DNA of 64,000 bases from Brevibacterium sp. CCUG 69071 (GTDB lineage: Bacteria > Actinomycetota > Actinomycetes > Actinomycetales > Brevibacteriaceae): NCBI RefSeq assembly GCF_021023135.1, contig NZ_PGFV01000004.1:459617-523616 (forward strand), read 5' to 3'. Numbering within the stretch: position 1 is the first letter of the stretch; each line of letters begins with the position of its first letter. The notes below the pieces were generated by a model. The model saw nothing but the letters and a program-made list of their open reading frames with translations, made no database searches and was not told the origin of the DNA. The translations under genes and the position numbers were made by a program. Shown here piece by piece: positions 25,082 through 33,233 of this stretch.

Positions 25082-25097
25082 GCGGCCGTACGGCCGC
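25082..25097. promoter_or_regulatory. 16-bp perfect palindrome upstream of the mevalonate-cluster regulator
   Basis: GCGGCCGTACGGCCGC sits in the 122-base gap between the GH25 gene and the GAF/HTH regulator, 39 bases before the regulator start. It may be an autoregulatory operator or the stem of a weak terminator for the GH25 gene; there is no T-tract. Confidence 0.35.
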
Positions 25098-25135
25098 ATG
25101 AGTTCTGACCCGCCCCGTCCTGAGACAATGAGCCC

Positions 25136-27025
25136 ATGGACGAGGTCGACAACGACGAGGCTACGGTGCCGGCGGATACGATAACCGCAGCCATCAGAGG
25201 GCTGGCCCAGGGGAATCCGCTGGACCGCAGGAGTCTCGAAACCGCGCTGGGCAGCCACCCGACGCTCATCGACTCCCTCGTCGACCTGTCGGGGACCATG
25301 ACACGGTGGAAGCAGAAAGATCTGGAACGCTCCGCACTGCTCGAAAGCGCCTCCGAACTCATCCGGGTCAGAGACACCGACCGCCTCCTGCAGAAGCTCG
25401 TCGACCGGGCGCGCTCCCTCATCGGCTGCGACATCGCCTACCTCTCCCAGTACTATCCCGAGACCGACGAACTGCGCGTCCAAGCCAGCCGCGGAGCGAT
25501 CTCCGTCCAACTCAAGGAACTCCGCGTCCCGCCGGGGATCGGGCTGGCCGGCCGCGTCGTCCGCGACCGCACCGCCCACTGGACCTCCGACTACGACCTC
25601 ACCCAGCTGCCCCACGAACGGCAGGTCGACTCCGCCGTCCGGGCCGAACGCATGGAATCGCTCCTCGGCGTGCCGATGGTCGTCGACGGCGAGGTCCTCG
25701 GCGCCCTCTTCGCCGCCGACCGCTACTCCCACGAATTCACCTCGGAGGAGATCGCCCTGCTCTCGGCCCTGGCCGATCACGCCTCCGTCGTGCTCAAGAC
25801 CGCCCGACTCATGGGAGAGCTCGCCGAGGCGGCCCGGACCTCGGCCGCGTCCGAGGAGTTGGCGGCGGCCAAGGCCGACACCCTGCAGCGCCTCGTCGAG
25901 GTCGAGGAACAGCTGACCCGAGTGGTGCTGCGCGGCGGAGGAAGCACCGACGTCGGGGACCTCATCGCGGCCACCCTCGACGCCGAGGTGCGCATCGTCG
26001 ACCATGACCGTCTCGAATCCCCCGACGACGACTTCCTCACCGACACCGAGGCTGCCCGCACCGATATCCTCTCCGCGCTCGAGACCAGCCGGGAGACCGG
26101 TCGCTGCGCCCCGATTCCGCACGCACAGAACCTGTTCGCCGCCTCGGTGGCCTCCCAGAGACGAAGGCACAGCGGGCTGTTCGTGAAGTTCCGTACGGAA
26201 CCGGCCGACGGCGACCTCAGCATCGTCGCCCAGGCCGCCCAATCGCTCGCCCTCATCCGCATGAACGAACAGGCCAGAGCCGATGCCGAGAACCGCGTGC
26301 GCGGCGAACTCGCCGTCGACCTCATTGCTGGGACCCGCCCCCTCGACGAACTCAAGGCCCGGGCCCGCACCAGCGAATTCAGCCTCGACGGCCCCTGGCG
26401 GATCATCGCCGTGGAGACCGGACCCGACGACTACGACCGCATCGGCGCCCTGCTGACGAGGATCGAACCCCGCATGCTCCTGACCCAGCGCTCCCCCGGA
26501 CTCACCGTCCTCATCCCGAGCTCCGTGCACCGGTCGAGACCCTCCCTGGTCGACGCTCTCACCCGTTCCGAGAGCCTCGCCGACCACCTCATCCTCGTCT
26601 CCGAGACCGACCACGACCGCGCCCAGCTGCGCACGGCGGAGGACGAGCTGTGGGCCTGCGTCCGCATCTTAGGCGCCCTCGGAATCGAGCACGGCGTCCA
26701 CCCGGCCGAGGACTTCGCCCCCTACACCGCGATGTTCGGCACCGCACCCGAGCAGGTGGGCAGATTCCTCGACCGCATGCTCGGCCGACTGCGCGACTGG
26801 GACCGCTCGCACTCGAGCGATCTGACGGGCACCGTGCGCGCCTACTTCGACAACGGCGGCAGTCTCACTCGGACCGCGACGGCTCTCTCCGTCCACCTCA
26901 ACACCGTCAAACAGCGGTTGGAGCGGGTCGACCGCGTCCTCGGCACCGGATGGCGGGAACCCGAGCAGTCGTTCCGCCTGCAGGTCGCGCTCCGACTGGC
27001 CGGGCTGGCGACGCTGCGCGACTGA
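25136..27025 (+). CDS. GAF-domain and PucR/CdaR-type helix-turn-helix regulator, probable activator of the HMG-CoA/mevalonate genes
   Basis: 629 residues. A GAF domain spans about 70-225 (LIGCDIAYLSQYYPETDELRVQ, GIGLAGRVVRDRTAHWTSDY, ESLLGVPMVVDGEVLGALFAADR). A short coiled region follows (EELAAAKADTLQRLVEVEEQL). The C-terminus (about 560-625) carries the PucR-type HTH: TGTVRAYFDNGGSLTRTATALSVHLNTVKQRLERVDRVLG. GAF domains bind small ligands such as CoA-thioester-pathway metabolites. It lies 275 bases upstream of, and co-directional with, the HMG-CoA reductase operon, so it is the likely pathway regulator, analogous in role to MvaR of Pseudomonas mevalonii but of a different make-up. Confidence 0.85.
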   Translation: MDEVDNDEATVPADTITAAIRGLAQGNPLDRRSLETALGSHPTLIDSLVDLSGTMTRWKQKDLERSALLESASELIRVRDTDRLLQKLVDRARSLIGCDIAYLSQYYPETDELRVQASRGAISVQLKELRVPPGIGLAGRVVRDRTAHWTSDYDLTQLPHERQVDSAVRAERMESLLGVPMVVDGEVLGALFAADRYSHEFTSEEIALLSALADHASVVLKTARLMGELAEAARTSAASEELAAAKADTLQRLVEVEEQLTRVVLRGGGSTDVGDLIAATLDAEVRIVDHDRLESPDDDFLTDTEAARTDILSALETSRETGRCAPIPHAQNLFAASVASQRRRHSGLFVKFRTEPADGDLSIVAQAAQSLALIRMNEQARADAENRVRGELAVDLIAGTRPLDELKARARTSEFSLDGPWRIIAVETGPDDYDRIGALLTRIEPRMLLTQRSPGLTVLIPSSVHRSRPSLVDALTRSESLADHLILVSETDHDRAQLRTAEDELWACVRILGALGIEHGVHPAEDFAPYTAMFGTAPEQVGRFLDRMLGRLRDWDRSHSSDLTGTVRAYFDNGGSLTRTATALSVHLNTVKQRLERVDRVLGTGWREPEQSFRLQVALRLAGLATLRD

Positions 27026-27158
27026 CCTCGCCGAGGTTGTCCCACCGGAGGCGCCTCACCGTGGCGGTCGGGCCATCTGGTCAGACGATTCAGCTGTCCC
27101 AGCGGGCCACCCCACCGCGGCAGTCTTCCGCACGGTTACACCCCGACGCCTCACTATG

Positions 27159-27204
27159 TCCGAATCGGCCATGGTCACGCCCGAATCCGGTCCGGATCGG
27201 CCAT
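27159..27204. promoter_or_regulatory. Paired 14-bp direct repeats upstream of HMG-CoA reductase
   Basis: TCCGAATCGGCCAT (27159-27172) recurs with one change as TCCGGATCGGCCAT (27191-27204), exactly 32 bp apart, close to three helical turns, so both face the same side of the DNA. They sit 97-142 bases upstream of the HMG-CoA reductase start. The layout suits an activator dimer binding in tandem. Confidence 0.5.
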
Positions 27205-27300
27205 TTCCGCCTCGTCGTTCCGGTGATTGGCTGGATCTCGCACAGCATTCCAGACCGTCACCCACGGTCGGTCGATGAAGACTCACCAGGAGAGACACAG

Positions 27301-28572
27301 ATGGCCCAGACCAGTCGCATCGCAGGTTTCCGCAGCATGTCGGTGGCCGAACGCCGCCACGCCGTCGCGAACCAGACCGCACTCGAGGACGAAGTCTTCG
27401 ACCAGGTCGATGCGGACGCCTTCGGTCCCGAGCAGGCCGCGAATCTCAGCGAGAACGTCTTCGGCGTCTTCTCCCTGCCTTTGGGCACGGCCACGAACTT
27501 CACCATCAACGGCACCGACGTGCTCGTGCCCATGGCCACCGAGGAAGCCTCGGTCATCGCCGCGGCGAGCAATGCCGCCCGCATCGCCCGCCCCGCAGGC
27601 GGCTTCCACACGAGCTCGACCACGCCGATCATGCAGGCCCAGATCCAACTCCTCGGCGTCGCCGATCCGCATGCCGCGCGCTCTCGCATCTTCGAACGCC
27701 AGGACGAGATCATCGACCTGGCCAATGCGCAGGATCCCAAGCTCGTCGAGGTCGGCGGCGGAGTCAAGGGACTGCAGGTCCGCCTCGTCGAGGCGAAGTC
27801 CGAGACCTACGTGCTCGTCCACCTCCTCGTCGATGTCCGCGACGCGATGGGTGCCAACGCCGTAAACACCATGGCCGAAGCCGCCTCCGACACGATCGCG
27901 GCCATCGCCGAAGGCCGCGCCCTGCTGCGCATCCTCACGAACAAAGCCGATCTGCGACTCTCCCGGGCCCGTGCGATCTTCGACAAGGAGCTGCTCGGCG
28001 GCGAAGAGGTCATCGACAACATCCTCCACGCCTACGAGCTCGCGGCCGCGGATCCCTACCGGGCCGCCACCCACAACAAAGGCATCATGAACGGGATCTC
28101 CGCAGTCGTGCTCGCCACCGGCAACGACACCCGCGCCGTCGAGGCCGGAGCCCACTCCCACGCGGTGGTCGACGGCCGCTACACCTCGCTGTCGGCCTTC
28201 GAGAAGAATGCCGCCGGCGACCTCGTCGGCACCCTCGAGATGCCCATGCCGGTCGGCCTCGTCGGCGGTGCCACCAAGGTGCACCCTGCCGCCCGAGCGG
28301 CACTGCAGATCGCCGAGGTGAAGAGTGCTGCGGACCTGGCCGAACTCATCGTCGCCGCCGGTCTGGCGCAGAATCTCGCGGCCCTGCGCGTCCTCGCCAC
28401 CGAAGGTGTGCAGCGCGGCCACATGTCCCTGCATGCGAAGAACCTCGCTGTCTCCGCCGGAGCCACGGACGAGGAGGCAGCCGTCATCGTCGACCGGCTC
28501 ATTGCGGAGAAGGCCTTCCGTTTCGACCGAGTCCAGGCGATCCTGACCGAACTGCGCACTGGAGTCCGCTGA
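27301..28572 (+). CDS. mvaA: Class II (degradative) hydroxymethylglutaryl-CoA reductase
   Basis: 423 residues, the length of class II enzymes. The catalytic set is visible: E51 in ENVFGVFSLPLG, the PMATEEASVIAAAS substrate loop, DAMGANAVNTMAE, Lys260 in HNKGIMNG, Asp276 in LATGNDTRAVEAGAH and the histidine motif RGHMSLHAKN (372-380). It interconverts mevalonate and HMG-CoA; with an HMG-CoA lyase next to it, the direction in vivo is probably mevalonate oxidation. GGAGA precedes ATG 27301. The stop overlaps the lyase start (TGATG). Confidence 0.95.
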   Translation: MAQTSRIAGFRSMSVAERRHAVANQTALEDEVFDQVDADAFGPEQAANLSENVFGVFSLPLGTATNFTINGTDVLVPMATEEASVIAAASNAARIARPAGGFHTSSTTPIMQAQIQLLGVADPHAARSRIFERQDEIIDLANAQDPKLVEVGGGVKGLQVRLVEAKSETYVLVHLLVDVRDAMGANAVNTMAEAASDTIAAIAEGRALLRILTNKADLRLSRARAIFDKELLGGEEVIDNILHAYELAAADPYRAATHNKGIMNGISAVVLATGNDTRAVEAGAHSHAVVDGRYTSLSAFEKNAAGDLVGTLEMPMPVGLVGGATKVHPAARAALQIAEVKSAADLAELIVAAGLAQNLAALRVLATEGVQRGHMSLHAKNLAVSAGATDEEAAVIVDRLIAEKAFRFDRVQAILTELRTGVR

Positions 28573-29507
28573 TGGCAACCCTCCTGCCGCAGAGATTCGG
28601 GATGGACTCCCTTCCCGACACCGTCCGCATCTGTGAGGTCAGCCCACGGGACGGCCTGCAGGCCGAGACCCTCACTCTCTCCCCTGAGCTGCGCGCGCAG
28701 CTGATCACGCGACTCGCCGCGACCGGACTCACCCAGATCGAGGCGGGCAGCTTCGTCTCTCCGAAGGCCGTGCCGCAGATGTCGGGCACCGCGGAGGTCC
28801 TCGCCGCCCTCGATCTCGATGCGCACGTGTCCTATCCGGTCCTCGTGCCCAACCACCGCGGACTCGAGGACGCACGGGCCGCCGGCGCCCAAGACGTGGC
28901 CGTCTTCATCAGTGTCACGGACGCGTTCTCCCGGGCCAACCTCGGCGACTGTCTCGAGGTGACGACGGAGCGTGCACACGAGGTCGCACGCTCCGCGGTC
29001 GCCTCGGGGATGCGGGTCCGAGGCTACCTGTCGATGGTCTTCGGCGATCCCTGGGAGGGGTCGGTGGATCCGCAGCGGGTCGTCACCGCGGCCCTCGGAC
29101 TCCTCGAGGCCGGATGTGGGAGCCTATCGCTGGGCGACACGATCGGCACGGCCACTCCCGGGCACGTCAGCGCCGTGATCGAGGCCCTCCTCGCGGCCGG
29201 AGTGCCGGTCGAGGCCATCGCCCTGCACACCCACAACACCTACGGGCAGGCCCTGGCGAATGTCTACGCGGCCCTGCAGCTCGGGGTCAGCGAGTTCGAT
29301 TCCGCGGCCGGCGGACTCGGCGGCTGCCCCTTCGCCGGGAGCGCCACCGGCAACCTCGCCACCGAAGATCTGCTGTGGATGCTTCAGGGTCTCGGCATCG
29401 ACACCGGAATCGACATGCGCGCCCTCGCCGAGACCAGTCATTGGCTGGCCGCACAGCTGGACAGGCGACTGCCCTCGGCGACGTCATCGGCTATCGTCCA
29501 CCAGTAG
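28572..29507 (+). CDS. mvaB: Hydroxymethylglutaryl-CoA lyase
   Basis: 311 residues of the HMGL-like TIM barrel: VRICEVSPRDGLQ (18-30) with the metal-binding Asp, IEAGSFVSPKAVPQMSGT, YLSMVFGDPWEG, LGDTIGTATPG, the LHTHNTYGQALAN metal-ligand histidines, and the catalytic loop GGLGGCPFAGSATGNLATED with Cys252. It splits HMG-CoA to acetoacetate and acetyl-CoA. One base of overlap with the reductase gene ties the two steps together. Confidence 0.95.
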   Translation: MATLLPQRFGMDSLPDTVRICEVSPRDGLQAETLTLSPELRAQLITRLAATGLTQIEAGSFVSPKAVPQMSGTAEVLAALDLDAHVSYPVLVPNHRGLEDARAAGAQDVAVFISVTDAFSRANLGDCLEVTTERAHEVARSAVASGMRVRGYLSMVFGDPWEGSVDPQRVVTAALGLLEAGCGSLSLGDTIGTATPGHVSAVIEALLAAGVPVEAIALHTHNTYGQALANVYAALQLGVSEFDSAAGGLGGCPFAGSATGNLATEDLLWMLQGLGIDTGIDMRALAETSHWLAAQLDRRLPSATSSAIVHQ

Positions 29508-29540
29508 AGTCCACCGTCCATCGGCCCGCCCTCTCCCGAG

Positions 29541-29573
29541 GGACCGCGGTCCGGCGACTTCCTCGGTGAAGTC
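29541..29573. promoter_or_regulatory. Two small dyads between mvaB and the transporter genes
   Basis: GGACCGCGGTCC (29541-29552, perfect palindrome) is followed by a hairpin GACTTC-CTCGGT-GAAGTC (29556-29573) in the 92-base gap. They could modulate read-through or protect the transcript end; neither has a T-tract. Confidence 0.25.
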
Positions 29574-29602
29574 GACCATCAGTTCTGTAAAGGGAGGCAA
29601 TG

Positions 29603-30103
29603 ATGCCCCACATGCTCGAAGTGTGGAACGACACCGTCGATGGCAAGCACCTCATCGGCTCGATCGCCATCGGCGTCGGAATCGCCGTTCCGGCCTATCT
29701 CATCGCCGATCGCATCTTCGCCGATGCCGGAGACGATGGGTCGCTGGGCCATTCCTATGCGCTGCTCGTCGGGATTCTCGGCTGCATCGTCGGTGCCGTC
29801 ATCTCAGGCCTCCTGTTCAAACCCAAACGGGTGATCACCGAATCGGCGACCGACACCCGCAACCGGCAGGAAGTCATCGACGAGGTCGTCGAGGAGTACG
29901 GCGAGCTCGGCGATCCCCGCGAGCTCGGGTCCGCCGCACAGGCGGAGATCCGCGCCCTCGGGCTCTTCGATGCCCTCCTGGAGAACCATGAGAAGCGTGC
30001 CCGAGATGCCGAAGCCGCTGGGCAGAGCCACGGAGGCTCTGCCCATGGTGGTGGGGACTCCGTGCAGGGCCACAGCGACCGAGCGAAGGGCACCGAGCTG
30101 TGA
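29603..30103 (+). CDS. Small membrane protein preceding a TctA-like permease (TctB-position)
   Basis: About 166 residues with two hydrophobic segments (about 17-37 and 50-70) and a long charged, Gly/Ser/His-rich C-terminal tail. The TctB subunit of tripartite tricarboxylate transporters occupies this position but normally has four transmembrane helices, so the assignment is by context only. AGGGAGG precedes two adjacent ATGs; the second (29603) has the better spacing, the first (29600) would add one residue. Its stop overlaps the permease start (GTGA). Confidence 0.7.
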   Translation: MPHMLEVWNDTVDGKHLIGSIAIGVGIAVPAYLIADRIFADAGDDGSLGHSYALLVGILGCIVGAVISGLLFKPKRVITESATDTRNRQEVIDEVVEEYGELGDPRELGSAAQAEIRALGLFDALLENHEKRARDAEAAGQSHGGSAHGGGDSVQGHSDRAKGTEL

Positions 30104-31485
30104 GCGCCGAACTCATCGAGCCCATCCTGTGGGCGATCGGCATGGCCCTGCTGGCCGCGGTGGTCTTCACCGGAATCGGCCTGATCTCCGGCACCGACGA
30201 GACCGCGATCGTCGCGCCCTTGGCTCTGCTCGTCATCCTCATCGGGGTGCCGCCGGCCGGAGTCATCGCCTTCTTCCTCTCGGCCATCATCGCCAAGCAC
30301 ATCTCCCATGCCGTGCCGACGACTCTGCTCGGCATACCCGGTGACACCACGGCGGTGCCGATGCTGCGCGAGGCGCAGCTGCTGCGCTCCCTCGGCGTTC
30401 CGCACCTCGCCCTGCAGAAGGCGATCTCCGGTGGCGTCGTCTCGGTGATCATCGCGATTCCCCTGTCGATCCTCTTCGCGTTGATCCTCACTCCCTTCGC
30501 CGAGGCGATCGGCGCTGCCGCTCCCTGGATCTTCATCGCCGCGGCCGTCCTCGTCGCCTACACCTCGAAGGGCAAGCTGGCCGCGGTGGTCGGGCTGATC
30601 CCATTCGTCCTCGTCATCGTCGGACTCCAGGCCTTCATCCTCGAGCAGAAGGAGGCGACGTTCACGACCTCGTTCTTCCTCGGCATCGCCACGGGCCCGC
30701 TCATCTTCGATCTCTTCTCCGCGCTCTCGCCAGTCGGGCGGCGGTCGATGCGGCAGTCGGGCAAGCGCGAGTTCAACCTCGCCCCCGATGTGCGACCGGC
30801 CGGCGGGGCGAAGCTGCCGAATCCGTTCCGGGTCCTCGATCGCTCGCAGCTGGCCTATACGAGCGGTTCCGCGGCGATTACGAGTGCGACCTTCGTCTTC
30901 TCGCCGGTGGCGATGGCCGTGCTCATGGGTGAGATCGCGGGCAGCCGGATCAAGAACGGCTATCACCGCCTGACCACTGTCATCACCGTGCGCAACGGCA
31001 CCACCGAGTCGACCTATCTGGCCGAGACGCTCATTCCGCTCATCGCAATCGGCCTGCCGCTCTCGCCGATGGCCGCCGGCCCGGCCGCTCCGCTGTTCAA
31101 CGCACCCCCGGTCTACACCCTCGACGCCGAGGCGGGGACGACGAACAACCTCCACGATCTGCTCTCGACCGGGGAGTTCGCCCTCTTCGCGGTCATCGCC
31201 GCGGTCATCGCCATCGCCGTCGCCTACCCCTTCGTCATGCGCAACGCCCACCGGGCGGCGTCCTGGGTGATGCGATCGGTCTCCCATGAGGCGATCATCG
31301 CCGGCTTCGCGGCACTCATCTGCGTCATCTGCCTCTACGAAGGCGGCCTGCTGGCTCTCGGGGTGACGCTCACCGTCGGCCTCGTCGGAGGACTGTTCAA
31401 CCGCATGATCGGCATGCACGCGGGAGTCCAGTTCATGGGCTACTACGTCGCAGTCCTCACGGTGCCCGCGCTGCTGGCTCTGTAA
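30100..31485 (+). CDS. TctA-like tripartite tricarboxylate transporter permease
   Basis: 461 residues, 10-12 hydrophobic segments, GTG start at 30100. The TctA-type repeats are recognisable: GLISGTDETAIVAPLALLVILIGVPPAG with the loop TTLLGIPGDTTAVPMLREAQLLRSLG, and a second half containing STYLAETLIPLIAIGLPLSPMAAGPAAPLF. TctA carriers move di- and tricarboxylates with H+ or Na+ and usually need a periplasmic TctC binding protein, which is absent here. In this operon mevalonate or hydroxymethylglutarate is the plausible cargo (inference). Confidence 0.82.
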   Translation: MSAELIEPILWAIGMALLAAVVFTGIGLISGTDETAIVAPLALLVILIGVPPAGVIAFFLSAIIAKHISHAVPTTLLGIPGDTTAVPMLREAQLLRSLGVPHLALQKAISGGVVSVIIAIPLSILFALILTPFAEAIGAAAPWIFIAAAVLVAYTSKGKLAAVVGLIPFVLVIVGLQAFILEQKEATFTTSFFLGIATGPLIFDLFSALSPVGRRSMRQSGKREFNLAPDVRPAGGAKLPNPFRVLDRSQLAYTSGSAAITSATFVFSPVAMAVLMGEIAGSRIKNGYHRLTTVITVRNGTTESTYLAETLIPLIAIGLPLSPMAAGPAAPLFNAPPVYTLDAEAGTTNNLHDLLSTGEFALFAVIAAVIAIAVAYPFVMRNAHRAASWVMRSVSHEAIIAGFAALICVICLYEGGLLALGVTLTVGLVGGLFNRMIGMHAGVQFMGYYVAVLTVPALLAL

Positions 31486-31637
31486 CCTGGGCCGTCGCCA
31501 CCCTGGCCGGGCCTTTCACCAGCTCCGCCACCGGCGCTTCCGCTCACGCATCGAAGACTTCCCGCCGCTGCAGATGTCACAGAGAGTCATAGTGTAGTTT
31601 TCGACTCGACTTAGTAGGTATTGTTGGCCGCGAAGGA

Positions 31638-31652
31638 ATTGCTCAACAATTT
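31638..31652. promoter_or_regulatory. Inverted repeat in the TauE leader
   Basis: AATTG-CTCAA-CAATT lies 25 bases before the exporter start, just after an AT-rich stretch (CTTAGTAGGTATTG at about 31609-31622) that could hold promoter or Rrf2-binding sequence. The 191-base gap upstream of the gene is otherwise unremarkable. Confidence 0.35.
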
Positions 31653-31676
31653 TCGGCATGCGGAAAGGCAACCACC

Positions 31677-32579
31677 ATGCGGCAGCTCATCGTCCTCGGC
31701 TTCGTCGGACTCATCGCCCAACTCATCGACGGATCCCTCGGAATGGCCTACGGGGTGACCTCGACGACGCTGCTGCTCGCGGCCGGAGTCGCCCCGGCAG
31801 CAGCCTCGGCGGCGGTGCACTTCTCCGAGATCGGCACCTCCCTGGTCTCCGGGATCTCGCACCACAAGTTCGGCAATGTCGACTGGAAGACTGTGTCGAT
31901 CCTCGCCGTCCCCGGCTTCATCGGCGCCTTCGTCGGCGCCACCTTCCTCTCCGGGCTCAACGGCGACTCGGCCACCCCGTGGATCTCGGGCATCCTGCTC
32001 GCCCTCGGCGTCTACGTGATCTGGCGCTTCCTCGCCCTCGGCGGCCGTCGCCCCGAGTTCAAGGGCCGCCCGGGGGTCAAGCTGCTGCTCCCGGTCGGAC
32101 TCCTCGGCGGTGCGCTCGACTCCATCGGCGGCGGCGGTTGGGGTCCGGTCGGAACCACGACGCTGCTCTCATCCGGGCGGCTCGAACCGCGCAAGGTGGT
32201 CGGTTCGATCGACACCAGCGAATTCGTCGTCGCCGTCGGCGGCTCGCTCGGCTTCCTCTTCGCCCTCGGGCACTCCGGCATCGACTGGAAGATCGTCGCG
32301 GCCCTGCTGGTGGGCGGGGTCATCGCCGCCCCGTTCGCGGCCTGGCTGGTCAGGGTGCTCCCGGCCCGCATCCTCGCGGTCGCCGCCGGCGGGATCATCA
32401 TCCTCACCAACGTCCGCACCATCACCCTCGCACTCGGCGCCTCCACCGCGCTGCTGACGACCGTCCTCATCGCCCTTGCCGTGGTCTGGGTCGGCCTGAT
32501 CGTGCATATGGTCCGGGTCGAACGCAAGGTGAGGAAGACCGAAGCCGCCGAGGCGGCCGTGGCCGAGCCCGTCGCCTGA
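31677..32579 (+). CDS. TauE/SafE-family sulfite or organosulfonate exporter
   Basis: 300 residues with eight hydrophobic segments in two repeats. Family motifs are GFVGLIAQLIDGSLGMAYGV with the first conserved SLGMAYG, AAVHFSEIGTSLVSGISHHKFGNVDW and the second-half counterpart LDSIGGGGWGPVGTTTLL. TauE/SafE proteins move sulfite, sulfonates or thiosulfate-type anions across the membrane. GGAAAGG precedes ATG 31677. An Rrf2 regulator follows 105 bases downstream in the same direction, which suggests sulfur control as with CymR-type Rrf2 proteins. Confidence 0.9.
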   Translation: MRQLIVLGFVGLIAQLIDGSLGMAYGVTSTTLLLAAGVAPAAASAAVHFSEIGTSLVSGISHHKFGNVDWKTVSILAVPGFIGAFVGATFLSGLNGDSATPWISGILLALGVYVIWRFLALGGRRPEFKGRPGVKLLLPVGLLGGALDSIGGGGWGPVGTTTLLSSGRLEPRKVVGSIDTSEFVVAVGGSLGFLFALGHSGIDWKIVAALLVGGVIAAPFAAWLVRVLPARILAVAAGGIIILTNVRTITLALGASTALLTTVLIALAVVWVGLIVHMVRVERKVRKTEAAEAAVAEPVA

Positions 32580-32684
32580 GCCTGAGCGCGAGGTCGGGCA
32601 CCTCCCCGTGCCCGGCTCGGGCGCGGCCGCGGATCAGCGCTGGTCAGCCACCTGTGACGGTGGGTCCACTGCTACGATGACGGC

Positions 32685-33143
32685 ATGCGGGTCACCACCA
32701 AGTCCGACTATGCGCTGCGCGCTCTCATCGAGATCGCCTGCGTCGACGACGGTGAACCCATCAGCGCCGATGAGCTCGGCAGGCGGCAGGACATCCCCAA
32801 GGGCTTCCTCCAGGCGATCCTCGCCGATCTGCGTCGCGTCGGGTTACTCACCTCCATCCGCGGCAAATCCGGAGGCTGGAAGCTGACGAAGCCGGCGGAG
32901 GAGATCTCGGTCGCCGATGTCATCCGCGCCGTCGACGGACCACTCGTCTCGATCTACGGCCAGCGCCCCGAGGCGGTCAGCTATGACTCGACCGCGGAGT
33001 CCCTGCAGCAGGTGTGGATCGCCGCGAGGTATTCGCTGCGTGACGTCCTCGAACATGTGAGCATCGCACAGCTGGCAGCGAAAACTCTGCCGGAGGCGGT
33101 TACCGACAAGGTCGCCGTCGAGGACGCCTGGAACCCCCACTGA
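32685..33143 (+). CDS. Rrf2-family transcriptional regulator
   Basis: 152 residues: MRVTTKSDYALRALIEIA opens the winged helix, with the recognition region DELGRRQDIPKGFLQAILADLRRVGLLTSIRGKSGGWKL and the dimer helix VADVIRAVDGPLVSI. Only one cysteine is present (in IACVDDG), so the three-cysteine Fe-S cluster of IscR/NsrR is absent. It is closer to cysteine-metabolism (CymR-like) Rrf2 proteins, in line with the sulfur exporter upstream. Confidence 0.92.
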   Translation: MRVTTKSDYALRALIEIACVDDGEPISADELGRRQDIPKGFLQAILADLRRVGLLTSIRGKSGGWKLTKPAEEISVADVIRAVDGPLVSIYGQRPEAVSYDSTAESLQQVWIAARYSLRDVLEHVSIAQLAAKTLPEAVTDKVAVEDAWNPH

Positions 33144-33149
33144 ACCAGG

Positions 33150-33231
33150 CCTGCGGGGTTTCCCGGTGCGGGTCTCTGGCCGCAGGTATTCCCGTTACGA
33201 GCCTCCGACCGCAGGCGATCCCGGCCCACGG
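33150..33231. repeat. Three degenerate ~30-bp tandem units at a convergent junction
   Basis: Units at 33150-33179, 33180-33208 and 33209-33231 (last truncated) share a CCGCAGG...TTCCCG core (first unit CCTGCGG...TTTCCCGG). They fill the 90-base gap between the Rrf2 gene and the convergent lipoprotein gene. No terminator hairpin was identified there. Confidence 0.5.
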
Positions 33232-33233
33232 TT

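Noticed and set aside
24950..26614. 554-codon minus-strand frame
   Set aside because: Antisense shadow of the GAF/HTH regulator, which has clear domains and a normal start.
29755..31419. 554-codon minus-strand frame
   Set aside because: Antisense of the TctA-like permease; charged low-complexity translation without a family.
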